Notes: generated by a model not told the origin, from the letters alone. DNA of 19,458 nucleotides from Leadbetterella sp964423865 (GCA_964423865.1 CAYRGN010000059.1:1-19458), one strand, 5' to 3'. Counted from the stretch's first letter, positions 1-7,448 are shown. Translations and numbers: made by a program.

Positions 1-2
1 AT

Positions 3-1355
3 GAGCCTGAGGGTAGGGTGGTTTTATTCCAGATTCCGGCTGCTCCCAAAGGTTTTCCGATTGCTTTCGACGGGCATTACTATGGCAGGGATGACGAAGA
101 GCTTTCTCCGCTAAATCTGGAAGAGATTGAACGTATTCGGGCGCAGGCTACTACTGAAGACTGGAGTGCTGCTACCATTCCGGATGCTACTGTAAAGGAT
201 CTTGATGAAGAGGCAATTGCTTTAGCAAGAAAAAACTTTAAGAGTAAGTTCCCGGACAAGGCAGACGATGTGGACAAATGGGATAATATTACTTTCCTCA
301 ACAAAGCCAAGGTAACCATTAAGGGAAAAATAACCAGAACGGCCATTATCCTGTTAGGTAAAGACGAATCAGAGCATTTTTTAAGCCCGGCAGAAGTGAA
401 GATTCGCTGGAAGTTGGTAGATGACCATAACAATGATGTTGATTACGAGATATTTGGACTTCCATTGATTCTTTCGGTTGAAAATGTATTTGCCAAAATA
501 CGGAATATCAAATATCGGTATATGCAGGAAGGAACGATATTTCCTGCAGAAGTGTCCAAATATGAGCCTTTCTCCATTCGGGAAGCCATCAATAACTGTA
601 TTGCTCACCAGGATTATACTCAACATGCTCGCATCAATGTCATCGAAATGGAAGACCAGTTGGTGTTTACTAATCATGGTTCGTTCATTCCCGGAAGTGT
701 GGAAAAAGTGGTGATAGAAGATGCCCCGGAAGAGTTTTACAGGAACCGTTTTCTGGCGACGGCCATGTTCAATCTTAAAATGGTAGATACGGCAGGAGGC
801 GGAATTAAAAAAATATTCAATTTTCAACGGGCTCGCTATTTTCCTTTGCCTGATTATGATTTGGCTGATCGTAAAGTAAAAGTGGCCATTTCCGGCAAAA
901 TATTGGATATGAACTATGCCCGGCTATTGGCTCAGTATAATGATCTTACCTTAGACGAAATAATGATGTTGGATAAAGTGCAGAAGAAAAAGCCTTTGAC
1001 CACATCGGAGGAGAAACATCTGAAGACTAAGAGGTTAATTGAAGGTAGAAAACCTAATTACTTTATAGGAATTAAAGTAGCTCAAAAGACAGGTCAGAAA
1101 GCGGCATATTCTAAGAACAAAGCTTTTGATAAAAGTTATTATCTTGATTTCATAGAAAAGGCTATTAGAGAACATAAGAGTTTAGAGCGAAAAGACATAG
1201 ATGAGCTTCTATGGAATAAGTTGCCGGAATGGATGGACGACAAGCAGAAAAAGAATAAGATAAACAATCTATTGTCAGAACTAAGAAGGACAGATAAGAT
1301 AGAGAACAAAGGCACATACAAGATGCCCAAATGGGTTCTAATAAATGAAGTGTAA
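3..1355 (+). CDS. AlbA_2/HATPase_c_4 (Schlafen-type, RecG-C-like) regulator, 5' truncated by window edge
   Basis: The frame is open to the left edge, so the start lies outside; a GTG at 18 is only an internal codon. The first visible residues (RVVLFQIPAAPKG, then GHYYGRD) match the end of an AlbA_2 (Schlafen-like, putative nucleic-acid-binding) domain. The middle part, with EAINNCIAHQDY and VFTNHGSFIPGSVEKV, looks like the HATPase_c_4 domain of proteins often misnamed 'RecG-like ATP-dependent helicase'. About the last 70 residues are Lys-rich and resemble a winged-helix module ending in WVLINEV. These proteins are usually thought to be transcriptional or stress regulators or defence-associated accessory factors; true helicase motifs are absent. 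Base composition is visibly AT-richer than the metabolic genes to the right, which suits an accessory or transferred gene. Domain identity is fairly sure, the biological role is not. Confidence 0.75.
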   Translation, partial: EPEGRVVLFQIPAAPKGFPIAFDGHYYGRDDEELSPLNLEEIERIRAQATTEDWSAATIPDATVKDLDEEAIALARKNFKSKFPDKADDVDKWDNITFLNKAKVTIKGKITRTAIILLGKDESEHFLSPAEVKIRWKLVDDHNNDVDYEIFGLPLILSVENVFAKIRNIKYRYMQEGTIFPAEVSKYEPFSIREAINNCIAHQDYTQHARINVIEMEDQLVFTNHGSFIPGSVEKVVIEDAPEEFYRNRFLATAMFNLKMVDTAGGGIKKIFNFQRARYFPLPDYDLADRKVKVAISGKILDMNYARLLAQYNDLTLDEIMMLDKVQKKKPLTTSEEKHLKTKRLIEGRKPNYFIGIKVAQKTGQKAAYSKNKAFDKSYYLDFIEKAIREHKSLERKDIDELLWNKLPEWMDDKQKKNKINNLLSELRRTDKIENKGTYKMPKWVLINEV

Positions 1356-1399
1356 TTAGAAGATTTATTAGAAGATTTATTAGAAGATTTATTAGAAGA
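1355..1399 (+). repeat. 12-bp tandem repeat after the stop codon
   Basis: Three perfect copies of ATTAGAAGATTT (1355-1366, 1367-1378, 1379-1390) and a partial fourth (1391-1399) start on the last base of the stop codon. The period is four codons, so the repeat reads as LEDL units in the frame of the upstream gene. TTAGAAG words recur in the intergenic repeat near 7409. Confidence 0.85.
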
Positions 1400-1493
1400 A
1401 GGGAAAGAACTTACTCTTTATGCCAAAGGTAAAAGCGCAGGAGATGATGCTGGAAAATATATAAAGTTTCTTCAGAAAGTAATTTGTCTATAG
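1356..1493 (+). other. In-frame open tail behind the upstream gene's stop (possible C-terminal remnant)
   Basis: After TAA at 1353-1355 the same frame stays open for 45 codons, to TAG at 1491-1493. It first reads the LEDL repeats and then a lysine-rich, protein-like stretch (ELTLYAKGKSAGDD, then YIKFLQKVICL). I see no separate start codon with a ribosome site. It could be the original C-terminus cut off by a nonsense mutation, a remnant of another gene, or chance. I do not recognise the peptide. Confidence 0.4.
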
Positions 1494-1542
1494 TGAAGTT
1501 TCTCACAAACTTAAATGTTCGAGAAAATTGAAGCTATAGAGC

Positions 1543-1566
1543 CTCTGACCAGATTTCCGGTCAGAG
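1543..1566. terminator. Inverted repeat between convergent genes
   Basis: CTCTGACC (1543-1550) and GGTCAGAG (1559-1566) form a perfect 8-bp stem around an 8-base loop. It sits between the converging regulator (plus) and acyltransferase (minus). No clear T-run follows on either strand, so a factor-assisted or weak terminator is only a guess. Confidence 0.4.
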
Positions 1567-1650
1567 ACAGCTCTCCCTTAATGATTGCTAATTTTCAAAA
1601 CGTTCATTCCCGATCGTGCCTGAAGACTTGGCAAAGCACAGATTTGTTTT

Positions 1651-2289
1651 CTACTTTTCGATGGCCGCCGCGGGATTTCCGAATACGGTTTGGCCGTCTT
1701 TTACATCTTCAATTACCACAGAACCGGCGCCAACTCGTGCGTTTTTGCCTATTTTGATGCCCGAGACAATTACTGCTCCGCTGCCTATAAAGGCACCCTT
1801 GCCAATTTCTGCATCGGCATTGATCACCGCTCCCGCACCTATTTCTGCGTATTCCCCTATCACCGCTGCGCTATCTACTATCGCTCCGGAGTGGATCACG
1901 GAGTGATTGCCTATCCTGGCTCCCGGGTTGATTATCGCTCCGGCAGCAACCAGTATTCCATGGCCCATTTCCGCCTCTTCTGAAACCATAGCTTTGGTAT
2001 GTACCGCATTTACCGGCATGGTTTTTCTGTCGGTCAGAAGCTGTTTTACGGTTTTCTCCTTTGCTGTGCGGTGCTCTATGGCCACAAACACTTCGGTTTT
2101 GTTGCCGATAATGCCGAGATAGTTTTCATCGTTGATGTCGCCGAGTACCAGAACTTCGGATATTTCCGTGTTATGTAATTTTTTATCTTCGTCAAGGAAA
2201 CCGTACACCAGTACATCGTTTCCTGAAAAAATATCCAGGGCCAGCTTGCCCAGTTTGCCTGCGCCCAGTATCAGTACGGGGTTTGTCAT
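1651..2289 (-). CDS. NeuD/PglD-family sugar O-acyltransferase (left-handed beta-helix) lacking the usual catalytic His
   Basis: 212 residues from the ATG at 2289, normal for the family. An ATG at 2322 would add 11 residues, but that stretch contains TACCTTTACG, which looks like a -7 promoter box, so I prefer 2289. The N-terminus is a Rossmann-like PglD domain (VLILGAGKLGKLALDIF, residues 6-22). From about residue 108 run hexapeptide repeats ([IV]-G-x-[GA]-A pattern) ending in FGNPAAAIEK, the acetyl-CoA-binding beta-helix. Family members transfer acyl groups to sialic acids or amino sugars. The usual V-D-H motif with catalytic His reads V-D-S here (S140), and the later V-H-I reads A-E-I; His129 and His133 lie nearby. 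It follows the aminotransferase by 51 bases, in the same orientation. Fold is sure, substrate unknown. Confidence 0.8.
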   Translation of the reverse strand: MTNPVLILGAGKLGKLALDIFSGNDVLVYGFLDEDKKLHNTEISEVLVLGDINDENYLGIIGNKTEVFVAIEHRTAKEKTVKQLLTDRKTMPVNAVHTKAMVSEEAEMGHGILVAAGAIINPGARIGNHSVIHSGAIVDSAAVIGEYAEIGAGAVINADAEIGKGAFIGSGAVIVSGIKIGKNARVGAGSVVIEDVKDGQTVFGNPAAAIEK

Positions 2290-2340
2290 AATCTTAATGT
2301 AGTTTTTGCGTAAAGGTAACACCGTGCCACTCCGCCAGGT

Positions 2341-3483
2341 TCATTTTGCGGCTATTTTCGTGGCAGCGGAATTGAGGCGTTGTGCCGCCTGCACCAGCAC
2401 GTCATCGTCTTTGGCAAAGCAGAACCTCAGCACATGATGATCCCGGCCGTCAGCATGAAATACCGAAGTAGGAATAGAGGCTACGCCAAGCTGTTCGGTC
2501 AGAATCTCGCTTACCGTGAGGTCAGACTGTGAGGTGAGGTGGCCGTAAGAAAGGTTCTGAAAGAAGGTTCCTTCTGAAACCAGAGGCTGAAAGATGTTAT
2601 GATCTAACTCGCCCAGAAACAGGTCTCTTTTTTTCTGATAGAACGCCGAGAGTTCAAGATGGCTGCGGGTACTGGCCAGGTAGTCGGCCAAAGCGTATTG
2701 GGCCGGAGTGAAGACACAGAACGTGATATATTGATGTACTTTCCGCAGTTCGCGGGTGAGTTTTTCCGGTGCGAGGCAGTAGCCCGTTTTCCAGCCGGTA
2801 ATGTGATAGGTTTTAGCGAAGGAGTTACAAATGAAAGTTCGCTCCCGCAGTATGGGACTTTCTGAAAGTGAAAGGTGCTGGTGCCCGTCAAAGAGGATAT
2901 GTTCGTATACCTCATCACTGATGAGTAACAATTGGGGATGTTTCTTCACGATTTCTTCCAGAGCCAGAAGATCGGTGCGTTTCAGCACTTTCCCGCTAGG
3001 GTTATGCGGTGTATTGAGCAGAATTAATCGCGTTTTCCCTGTAATCTTGTCCTGTACTTCCTGCCAGTTGATCTCGAAATCGGGAAAGTTCATCTTGACA
3101 AATACCGGAACGCCGCCCTGCAATTGTACAGCGGGGAGGTAGAGGTCATAGGCAGGTTCAATGATCATGACTTCGTCTCCGGGCGAAACCACCGCAGCAA
3201 TGGCCGAGAAAAGGGCCTCGGAAGCGCCTGCGGTTACGGTGATTTCGGTGTCGGCTTGGTAGCCGTATTTCAAGGAGAGCTGTTGTCTCAATTCCGGAAT
3301 TCCTGCGGCAGGGGCATACTGGTTTTTGCCCTGTAGGGCGTGATAAGCCAGGCGCTCAGTGAGTGCGGGGTCGGGGTCAAAACTGGGAAAACCCTGGGAC
3401 AGATTCAGTGCCCCGGCAGCGTTTGCCAGCGCCGTCATTTTGGTAAAGATGCTGGTTCCTACGGCAGGAAGTCGGGAGGTCAT
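2341..3483 (-). CDS. PLP-dependent aminotransferase, class I/II (methionine/aromatic aminotransferase, YbdL/KAT-like)
   Basis: 380 residues, full length for fold-type I aminotransferases. Visible motifs: LSQGFPSFDPD near the start (residues 28-38), NQYAPAAGIPELR (54-66), TAGASEA (84-90) for cofactor phosphate, TPHNPSGK (158-165), SDEVYEH (189-195) with the PLP-ring Asp190, and SFAKTYHITGWKTGY (221-235) with the Schiff-base Lys224. The QGFP and SFAKTYHITGWK forms are typical of YbdL-like methionine aminotransferases and kynurenine aminotransferases, which move the amino group of Met, Phe or Tyr to 2-oxo acids in the cytoplasm. Its ATG overlaps the stop of the upstream AKR-like gene (ATGA at 3480-3483), implying translational coupling. 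Catalytic residues are intact, in contrast to both neighbours. Confidence 0.88.
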   Translation of the reverse strand: MTSRLPAVGTSIFTKMTALANAAGALNLSQGFPSFDPDPALTERLAYHALQGKNQYAPAAGIPELRQQLSLKYGYQADTEITVTAGASEALFSAIAAVVSPGDEVMIIEPAYDLYLPAVQLQGGVPVFVKMNFPDFEINWQEVQDKITGKTRLILLNTPHNPSGKVLKRTDLLALEEIVKKHPQLLLISDEVYEHILFDGHQHLSLSESPILRERTFICNSFAKTYHITGWKTGYCLAPEKLTRELRKVHQYITFCVFTPAQYALADYLASTRSHLELSAFYQKKRDLFLGELDHNIFQPLVSEGTFFQNLSYGHLTSQSDLTVSEILTEQLGVASIPTSVFHADGRDHHVLRFCFAKDDDVLVQAAQRLNSAATKIAAK

Positions 3484-4361
3484 TTTCTGAGTTTACGGAC
3501 TAAACTGAATAAGCGGTACCATTGGGAGTGGGAGAGGCGCACATTCGTGGCCGCAGCCACGTTCCGGATCCGGTCTTCTGTGGGTGAACCTATGATGGGC
3601 AGCATGCCCAGGTTCAGCAGCCACGCCACCGCTACCTGCTCCACGTTGGTGTTCAGCTCGCCGGCTATTTCTGCCAGGGCTTCCCGCAGTACTACGCGGT
3701 CAAGGGAGGTGCCCTCCAGGATATCTCCGCCGGCCAGGGGGGCCCACACCAGGGGCTTGCCGAATGACTCCTTGATTTCGTCCAGCCGCCCGTCAAAAAT
3801 GGCCTCCGGATTAAGAAGGTTGAATTCCAGATGATTGGTGACTATGGGCATATCCAGCACTGATTTCAGCAGCCGGTACTGGGATGAGCTAAAATTGGCT
3901 ACCCCCACATGTTTTACCACCCCCGAATGCACGAAGTAATCGAGCGTGCTGGCAATAGATTCTATTTCCGTGATATAGTCCAGGCCGTCGAGCAACAGAA
4001 TATCCAGGTATTCCTTGCCTGATTTTTTCAGGAAAGTGCCCAGTTGGTCTACCAGGGAGCTCCGCGACTGATCAATGACCTCGATGCCGTCTGCCGTAGT
4101 TTCTTTGCCGAGACGGGCCAGTATCACCAGGTCTTTCCGGTCAAAATCATTTTCGGCAATGGTGTCAAAAAAGACTTTGTGGATACGGTCGTTTTTGGTA
4201 GAAGCCGAAAATTCAAACGTGTTGATGCCCAATCCGAGGCACATGGAAAAAATACGTTTCGCCTCTGTTTCATCAAAATCAGTCATTTCCTCCCAACGCC
4301 ACAAAGAATACAGGGCTTTGGAGACTTTTGGTCCGGAGTCGCTCAGATATATTTTTTCCAT
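3480..4361 (-). CDS. Aldo/keto reductase-fold protein (YdhF-like) without the catalytic tetrad
   Basis: 293 residues with AKR (TIM-barrel) landmarks: LGLGINTFEF (residues 42-51), YLDILLLDGLD (118-128), VKHVGVANFSSSQ (149-161), MPIVTNHLEFNLLN (171-184), PIIGSP (255-260). It aligns without gaps, as far as I can judge from memory, to YdhF-type enzymes in the first half. All four tetrad positions differ: Asp to Glu50, Tyr to Thr55, Lys to Arg83 (ARLG instead of SKCG) and His to Asp125 (LLDGLD instead of LIHRPD). The NADPH-side GSP motif near the C-terminus remains. It therefore looks like a pseudoenzyme, a ligand or cofactor sensor, or an enzyme with other chemistry. First gene of a unit with the aminotransferase (4-base overlap) and the acyltransferase. 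Fold assignment strong, function unknown. Confidence 0.82.
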   Translation of the reverse strand: MEKIYLSDSGPKVSKALYSLWRWEEMTDFDETEAKRIFSMCLGLGINTFEFSASTKNDRIHKVFFDTIAENDFDRKDLVILARLGKETTADGIEVIDQSRSSLVDQLGTFLKKSGKEYLDILLLDGLDYITEIESIASTLDYFVHSGVVKHVGVANFSSSQYRLLKSVLDMPIVTNHLEFNLLNPEAIFDGRLDEIKESFGKPLVWAPLAGGDILEGTSLDRVVLREALAEIAGELNTNVEQVAVAWLLNLGMLPIIGSPTEDRIRNVAAATNVRLSHSQWYRLFSLVRKLRK

Positions 4362-4388
4362 CTTGATTCAAATTTGGTTTAAAAGTAC

Positions 4389-4424
4389 AAAAAAAACGCC
4401 ACGAATCGCAGCCGTGACGTTTTT
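4389..4424 (-). terminator. Intrinsic terminator (minus strand) upstream of the AKR-like gene
   Basis: Arms 4392-4403 and 4413-4424 pair over 12 bp with a 9-base loop. On the minus strand the stem ends in eight T (4396-4389). Position 4399/4417 is a G-U wobble in the minus transcript but a C-A mismatch in the plus one, so the direction is minus. It lies about 27 bases before the AKR start, where no annotated gene ends. Confidence 0.75.
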
Positions 4425-4431
4425 CCACTCA

Positions 4432-4509
4432 TTAAAGTTTTAGTCCATCGAATAAAATTGCAATATTTTCAGGGTGGAAATTAATCAGGTTTAATGATTG
4501 AGCAGGCAC
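4432..4509 (-). CDS. Candidate 25-aa leader peptide or small protein (GTG start)
   Basis: From GTG at 4509 the minus strand reads V-P-A-Q-S-L-N-L-I-N-F-H-P-E-N-I-A and ends in FDGLKL before TAA at 4432. The frame is open seven codons further upstream, with no ATG. The intrinsic terminator begins eight bases after the stop. Either a leader peptide for attenuation of the downstream unit, a short independent gene, a gene remnant, or chance in an AT-rich gap. I know no family for it and see no run of a single regulatory amino acid. Confidence 0.35.
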   Translation of the reverse strand: MPAQSLNLINFHPENIAILFDGLKL

Positions 4510-4554
4510 GTTACCCTGTTCTTTCGCTGGTCAAAATTGATCAATCTATTTATC

Positions 4555-4569
4555 CTATCAAAATGATAG
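4555..4569. promoter_or_regulatory. Inverted repeat, candidate operator between hemE and the minus-strand unit
   Basis: CTATCA (4555-4560), AAA, TGATAG (4564-4569) is a perfect 6-3-6 inverted repeat. A further palindrome, TTGATCAA, lies at 4537-4544. Both are in the 350-base divergent gap, so either direction could be controlled. No regulator is identified. Confidence 0.35.
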
Positions 4570-4699
4570 AGTAATATTTTTTTCGATTTAGTAAAATAGT
4601 CATACCTTTTCCCTGAAAACTTACAAACATTTAGGGATGAAGGGGCGGGTATTCCGGGTTTGGGTCGGAGAGAAGCTGTTTAAGCACGAAAACTTTTCG

Positions 4700-4707
4700 T
4701 ATTTTTG
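4700..4707 (+). promoter_or_regulatory. hemE -7 promoter box (TAnnTTTG)
   Basis: TATTTTTG matches the Bacteroidota -7 element TAnnTTTG exactly and ends five bases before the hemE ATG at 4713. A weak -33 partner (TTT at 4679-4681) lies at roughly suitable spacing. Transcription would begin at or next to the start codon, so the mRNA would be nearly leaderless. Confidence 0.6.
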
Positions 4708-4712
4708 CGGTT

Positions 4713-5732
4713 ATGGAGATACAAAATGATCTGCTCTTGCGGGCAGCGAAAGGAGAAAAGACCGAGCGCGTGCCGGTATGGGTGATGCGACAGGCGGGAA
4801 GAATATTGCCGGAGTACCGGGCGGTGCGGGCCAAGGCCGGAAGTTTCATTAAGTTGGCCACTACGCCCGAACTGGCGGCGGAGGTGACCCTGCAGCCCGT
4901 GGATATCCTGGGGGTAGACGCCGCCATTATCTTTTCGGATATCCTGGTGGTGCCGGAGGCAATGGGACTACCCTACGAGATGGTGGAGGCCAAGGGACCG
5001 TTTTTCCCGAAAACCATTCAGCAGCGGGCAGACGTAGATCAACTGAATACATTAGAGATTGAAGACCGGCTTTCTTATGTTTTTGAATCCCTCGACATCG
5101 TAAAAAAGGCCCTGAATGGTCGGGTGCCGCTGATAGGTTTTGCAGGGGCGCCGTTTACCATCTTCTGCTATATGATAGAAGGACAAGGGTCTAAAACATT
5201 CTCCAAAGCGAAAAAAATGCTCTACAGTGATCCGGAACTGGCGCACGCCCTCCTGGAGAAGATCACGGAGGTGACCATCAGTTACCTGAGGCTGAAAGTG
5301 GAGCACGGGGCCGATCTGGTTCAGGTGTTTGACTCCTGGGCGGGCGTACTCTCCCCGGCTCAGTATTCGGAATTTTCCATTCCTTATTTGTCGAAAATTG
5401 CAGATGCATTTCCGGATGTTCCGGTGACTTTGTTCCCGAAAGGCGCTTATTTTTCACGTAAAGAGCTCAATCTGCTCTCTTGCGATGTGGTAGGGTTAGA
5501 CTGGAACATGGACAGCCGGGAGTCGCGGGAACTGATTCCGAACAAGACCTTGCAAGGCAATATGGACCCCTGTGTTTTGTACAGTGATTTCCGGAATATC
5601 GAAAAGCAGACCCGCGAAATGGTGAACAGCTTCGGGAAGGAACGCTATATCGCGAATCTCGGGCACGGGGTTTACCCGGATACCGATCCTGAGAAGGTAA
5701 AATGTTTTATTGAAACGGTGAAGAGCATGTAA
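4713..5732 (+). CDS. hemE: Uroporphyrinogen decarboxylase
   Basis: 339 residues, the normal length. Removes the four acetate carboxyls of uroporphyrinogen III to give coproporphyrinogen III, a cytoplasmic step of heme synthesis needing no cofactor. Signature PVWVMRQAGRILPEYR (residues 21-36) supplies the substrate-binding arginines 26 and 30; IFSDILVVPEAMG (73-85) has the central Asp76; GFAGAPFT is the second signature; NLGHGVYPDTDP near the end has the conserved His318. It stands alone on the plus strand, divergent from the AKR unit and followed after 49 bases by the OmpA/PD40 gene. There is no visible Shine-Dalgarno, and the start is fixed by the family N-terminus and the promoter box just before it. 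Confidence 0.97.
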   Translation: MEIQNDLLLRAAKGEKTERVPVWVMRQAGRILPEYRAVRAKAGSFIKLATTPELAAEVTLQPVDILGVDAAIIFSDILVVPEAMGLPYEMVEAKGPFFPKTIQQRADVDQLNTLEIEDRLSYVFESLDIVKKALNGRVPLIGFAGAPFTIFCYMIEGQGSKTFSKAKKMLYSDPELAHALLEKITEVTISYLRLKVEHGADLVQVFDSWAGVLSPAQYSEFSIPYLSKIADAFPDVPVTLFPKGAYFSRKELNLLSCDVVGLDWNMDSRESRELIPNKTLQGNMDPCVLYSDFRNIEKQTREMVNSFGKERYIANLGHGVYPDTDPEKVKCFIETVKSM

Positions 5733-5781
5733 TTTTTTGCTGCCCCCACCGTTTCGATATAGATACGTAATATCCCTGTAA

Positions 5782-7383
5782 ATGAGGTATATTTTATTTC
5801 TGCTTCTTCCGTTTACGGTTTTCGCCCAAAAGGCGGAGCCATTGGGTTCGGCTATCAATTCGGAATACAATGAGCTGCATCCCTTAATGAGTACCGACGG
5901 GAAAATCCTGTATTTTGTGCGGGCGGGGCATCCGTCTAACACCCGCGGTAAGGACAACTCCAACGATATCTGGTATTCGGAAAAGGCAGCCGACGGGCGC
6001 TGGGGAGTAGCGAAAAAAATGCCCCGTCAGCTGAACCGCGACCGGTATAACGACATCTTCCATATTTCGGCCGACGGCAGTACGGCGCTGATCCGGGGCG
6101 AATACCACAAAGGGGTATTGAACCCGGATAAGATGGGCGTATCGCTGATCCGGAAGAAAGGAAGTGTGTGGCAGTCGCCCGAGGCGGTCAATATTCCCGG
6201 CCTGAACCGTATGGTGAGGGGGAAGTTTCTCTCCGCTTGTATGAGCAATAACGGGAAAGTGATTCTGCTGGCCTTTAGTGAGAAGAAGAACGGGGAGGAA
6301 GACGATATTTATATTAGCCTGATGGACCGGACCGGCAACTGGACCGAGCCGAAAAGTATTGGGAAAGGCATCAATACCGATTTCTCGGAGCGTAGTCCTT
6401 ACCTTTCCGCAGATAACTCCACTCTGTACTTTGCTTCCAACCGGAAAGGCGGGGAAGGGGGGTACGACATCTGGATGGCCCGGAGGCGGGGTACGGGATG
6501 GTTCTCCTGGACTCAACCGGTGAACCTGGGGCCTAACGTGAATTCGGAGAAAGATGAAATGTATTACACTATGGAGGCTTCGGGCGACTACGCCTATTTT
6601 GCGAGCAAGCATAATTCCATGGGGTTATACGATATTTTCAGGGTGAAACTCGAAGATATAGGCCCCGGCAAAGGGCCTGACGAAGCGGCCCTACAGGCTA
6701 CGGTGGTGGGGAATGACTCTACCGGTCGGGCGGAAGACGCGCCGGTGGCACCGGTACGTGTAGCGGTAATCAGTGGCAAAGTGACCGATATTTCCACGGG
6801 TAAACCCATAGAGGCGCAAATTATTTACGAAGACCTGGAAAGCGGAGAAGAGCTGGGAATAGCCACATCGGATCCCCAGACAGGGGACTACAAGATTGTA
6901 CTTCCTTACGGAAAGCGCTATGCCATCCGGCCGGAGTTGCAGAACTCTCTGGGCGTATCGCGGAGTATTGATCTGACTGTACCCGGCGAATACCGCGAAA
7001 TAGCGGGCCAGAACCTCGAAGCCGCGCCTATCCGGGCGGGAACGGCGGTCACCCTCTATAATGTGTTTTTTGAATTTGCGAAAGCTACCCTGGAGCGGGA
7101 ATCTTTCCTGGAATTGGACCGCATGATCGGCCTGCTTAACAAGAACCCGAACATGGCCATTGAGGTGCAGGGACATACGGATAACGTAGGTTCAGACGCG
7201 GCGAATATGCGCCTGTCTCAGCAAAGAGCCGATGCAGTAAAAGATTATTTTCTTTCGAAAGGGGTATCGCCCGACCGGGTGAAAAGTACCGGCTTTGGAG
7301 AAAGCAAGCCGGTGGCCTCCAATGAAACTACTGAAGGACAGGCCCGGAACCGCCGGGTAGAATTTGTGATTCTGAGGAAGTAA
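5782..7383 (+). CDS. OmpA-family envelope protein with PD40 (WD40-like) repeats
   Basis: 533 residues. A signal peptide (MRYILFLLLPFTVFA, cut before QKAEP) sends it to the periplasm or outer membrane. Residues about 25-295 hold PD40-type beta-propeller blades (S-x-D-G-x-x-x-Y-F patterns such as STDGKILYF, SADGSTALI, SADNSTLYFASNRKGG). About 327-420 is a carboxypeptidase-regulatory-like fold (ISGKVTDISTGKPIEA). From about 425 to the end is an OmpA peptidoglycan-binding domain (VFFEFAKATLE, VQGHTDNVGSD, LSQQRADAV, NRRVEFV) with the usual Asp and Arg for diaminopimelate. The layout is common in Bacteroidota and is often linked to anchoring outer-membrane machines such as gliding or type IX secretion parts, but this copy stands alone. 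Start chosen at the ATG that gives the signal peptide. Confidence 0.93.
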   Translation: MRYILFLLLPFTVFAQKAEPLGSAINSEYNELHPLMSTDGKILYFVRAGHPSNTRGKDNSNDIWYSEKAADGRWGVAKKMPRQLNRDRYNDIFHISADGSTALIRGEYHKGVLNPDKMGVSLIRKKGSVWQSPEAVNIPGLNRMVRGKFLSACMSNNGKVILLAFSEKKNGEEDDIYISLMDRTGNWTEPKSIGKGINTDFSERSPYLSADNSTLYFASNRKGGEGGYDIWMARRRGTGWFSWTQPVNLGPNVNSEKDEMYYTMEASGDYAYFASKHNSMGLYDIFRVKLEDIGPGKGPDEAALQATVVGNDSTGRAEDAPVAPVRVAVISGKVTDISTGKPIEAQIIYEDLESGEELGIATSDPQTGDYKIVLPYGKRYAIRPELQNSLGVSRSIDLTVPGEYREIAGQNLEAAPIRAGTAVTLYNVFFEFAKATLERESFLELDRMIGLLNKNPNMAIEVQGHTDNVGSDAANMRLSQQRADAVKDYFLSKGVSPDRVKSTGFGESKPVASNETTEGQARNRRVEFVILRK

Positions 7384-7399
7384 GCCTTTGGCTATTAGC

Positions 7400-7448
7400 G
7401 GTTAGAAATTAGAAGACAGATTTCAGTTCTAATATCTAATTTCTAACC
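7400..7448. terminator. Perfect 13-bp inverted repeat between convergent genes
   Basis: GGTTAGAAATTAG (7400-7412) is the exact reverse complement of CTAATTTCTAACC (7436-7448), loop 23 bases. It starts 17 bases after the OmpA-gene stop and lies tail-to-tail with the IscA gene. It probably acts as a bidirectional hairpin, and partly overlaps the tandem repeat. Confidence 0.55.

Noticed and set aside
2290..2322. Upstream ATG for the NeuD-type acyltransferase
   Set aside because: The extra 11 residues are not part of the Rossmann start and the DNA contains a -7-like TACCTTTACG.
5884..6612. 242-codon minus-strand frame inside the OmpA/PD40 gene
   Set aside because: Shadow of the real gene; Pro/Arg/His-rich translation without motifs.
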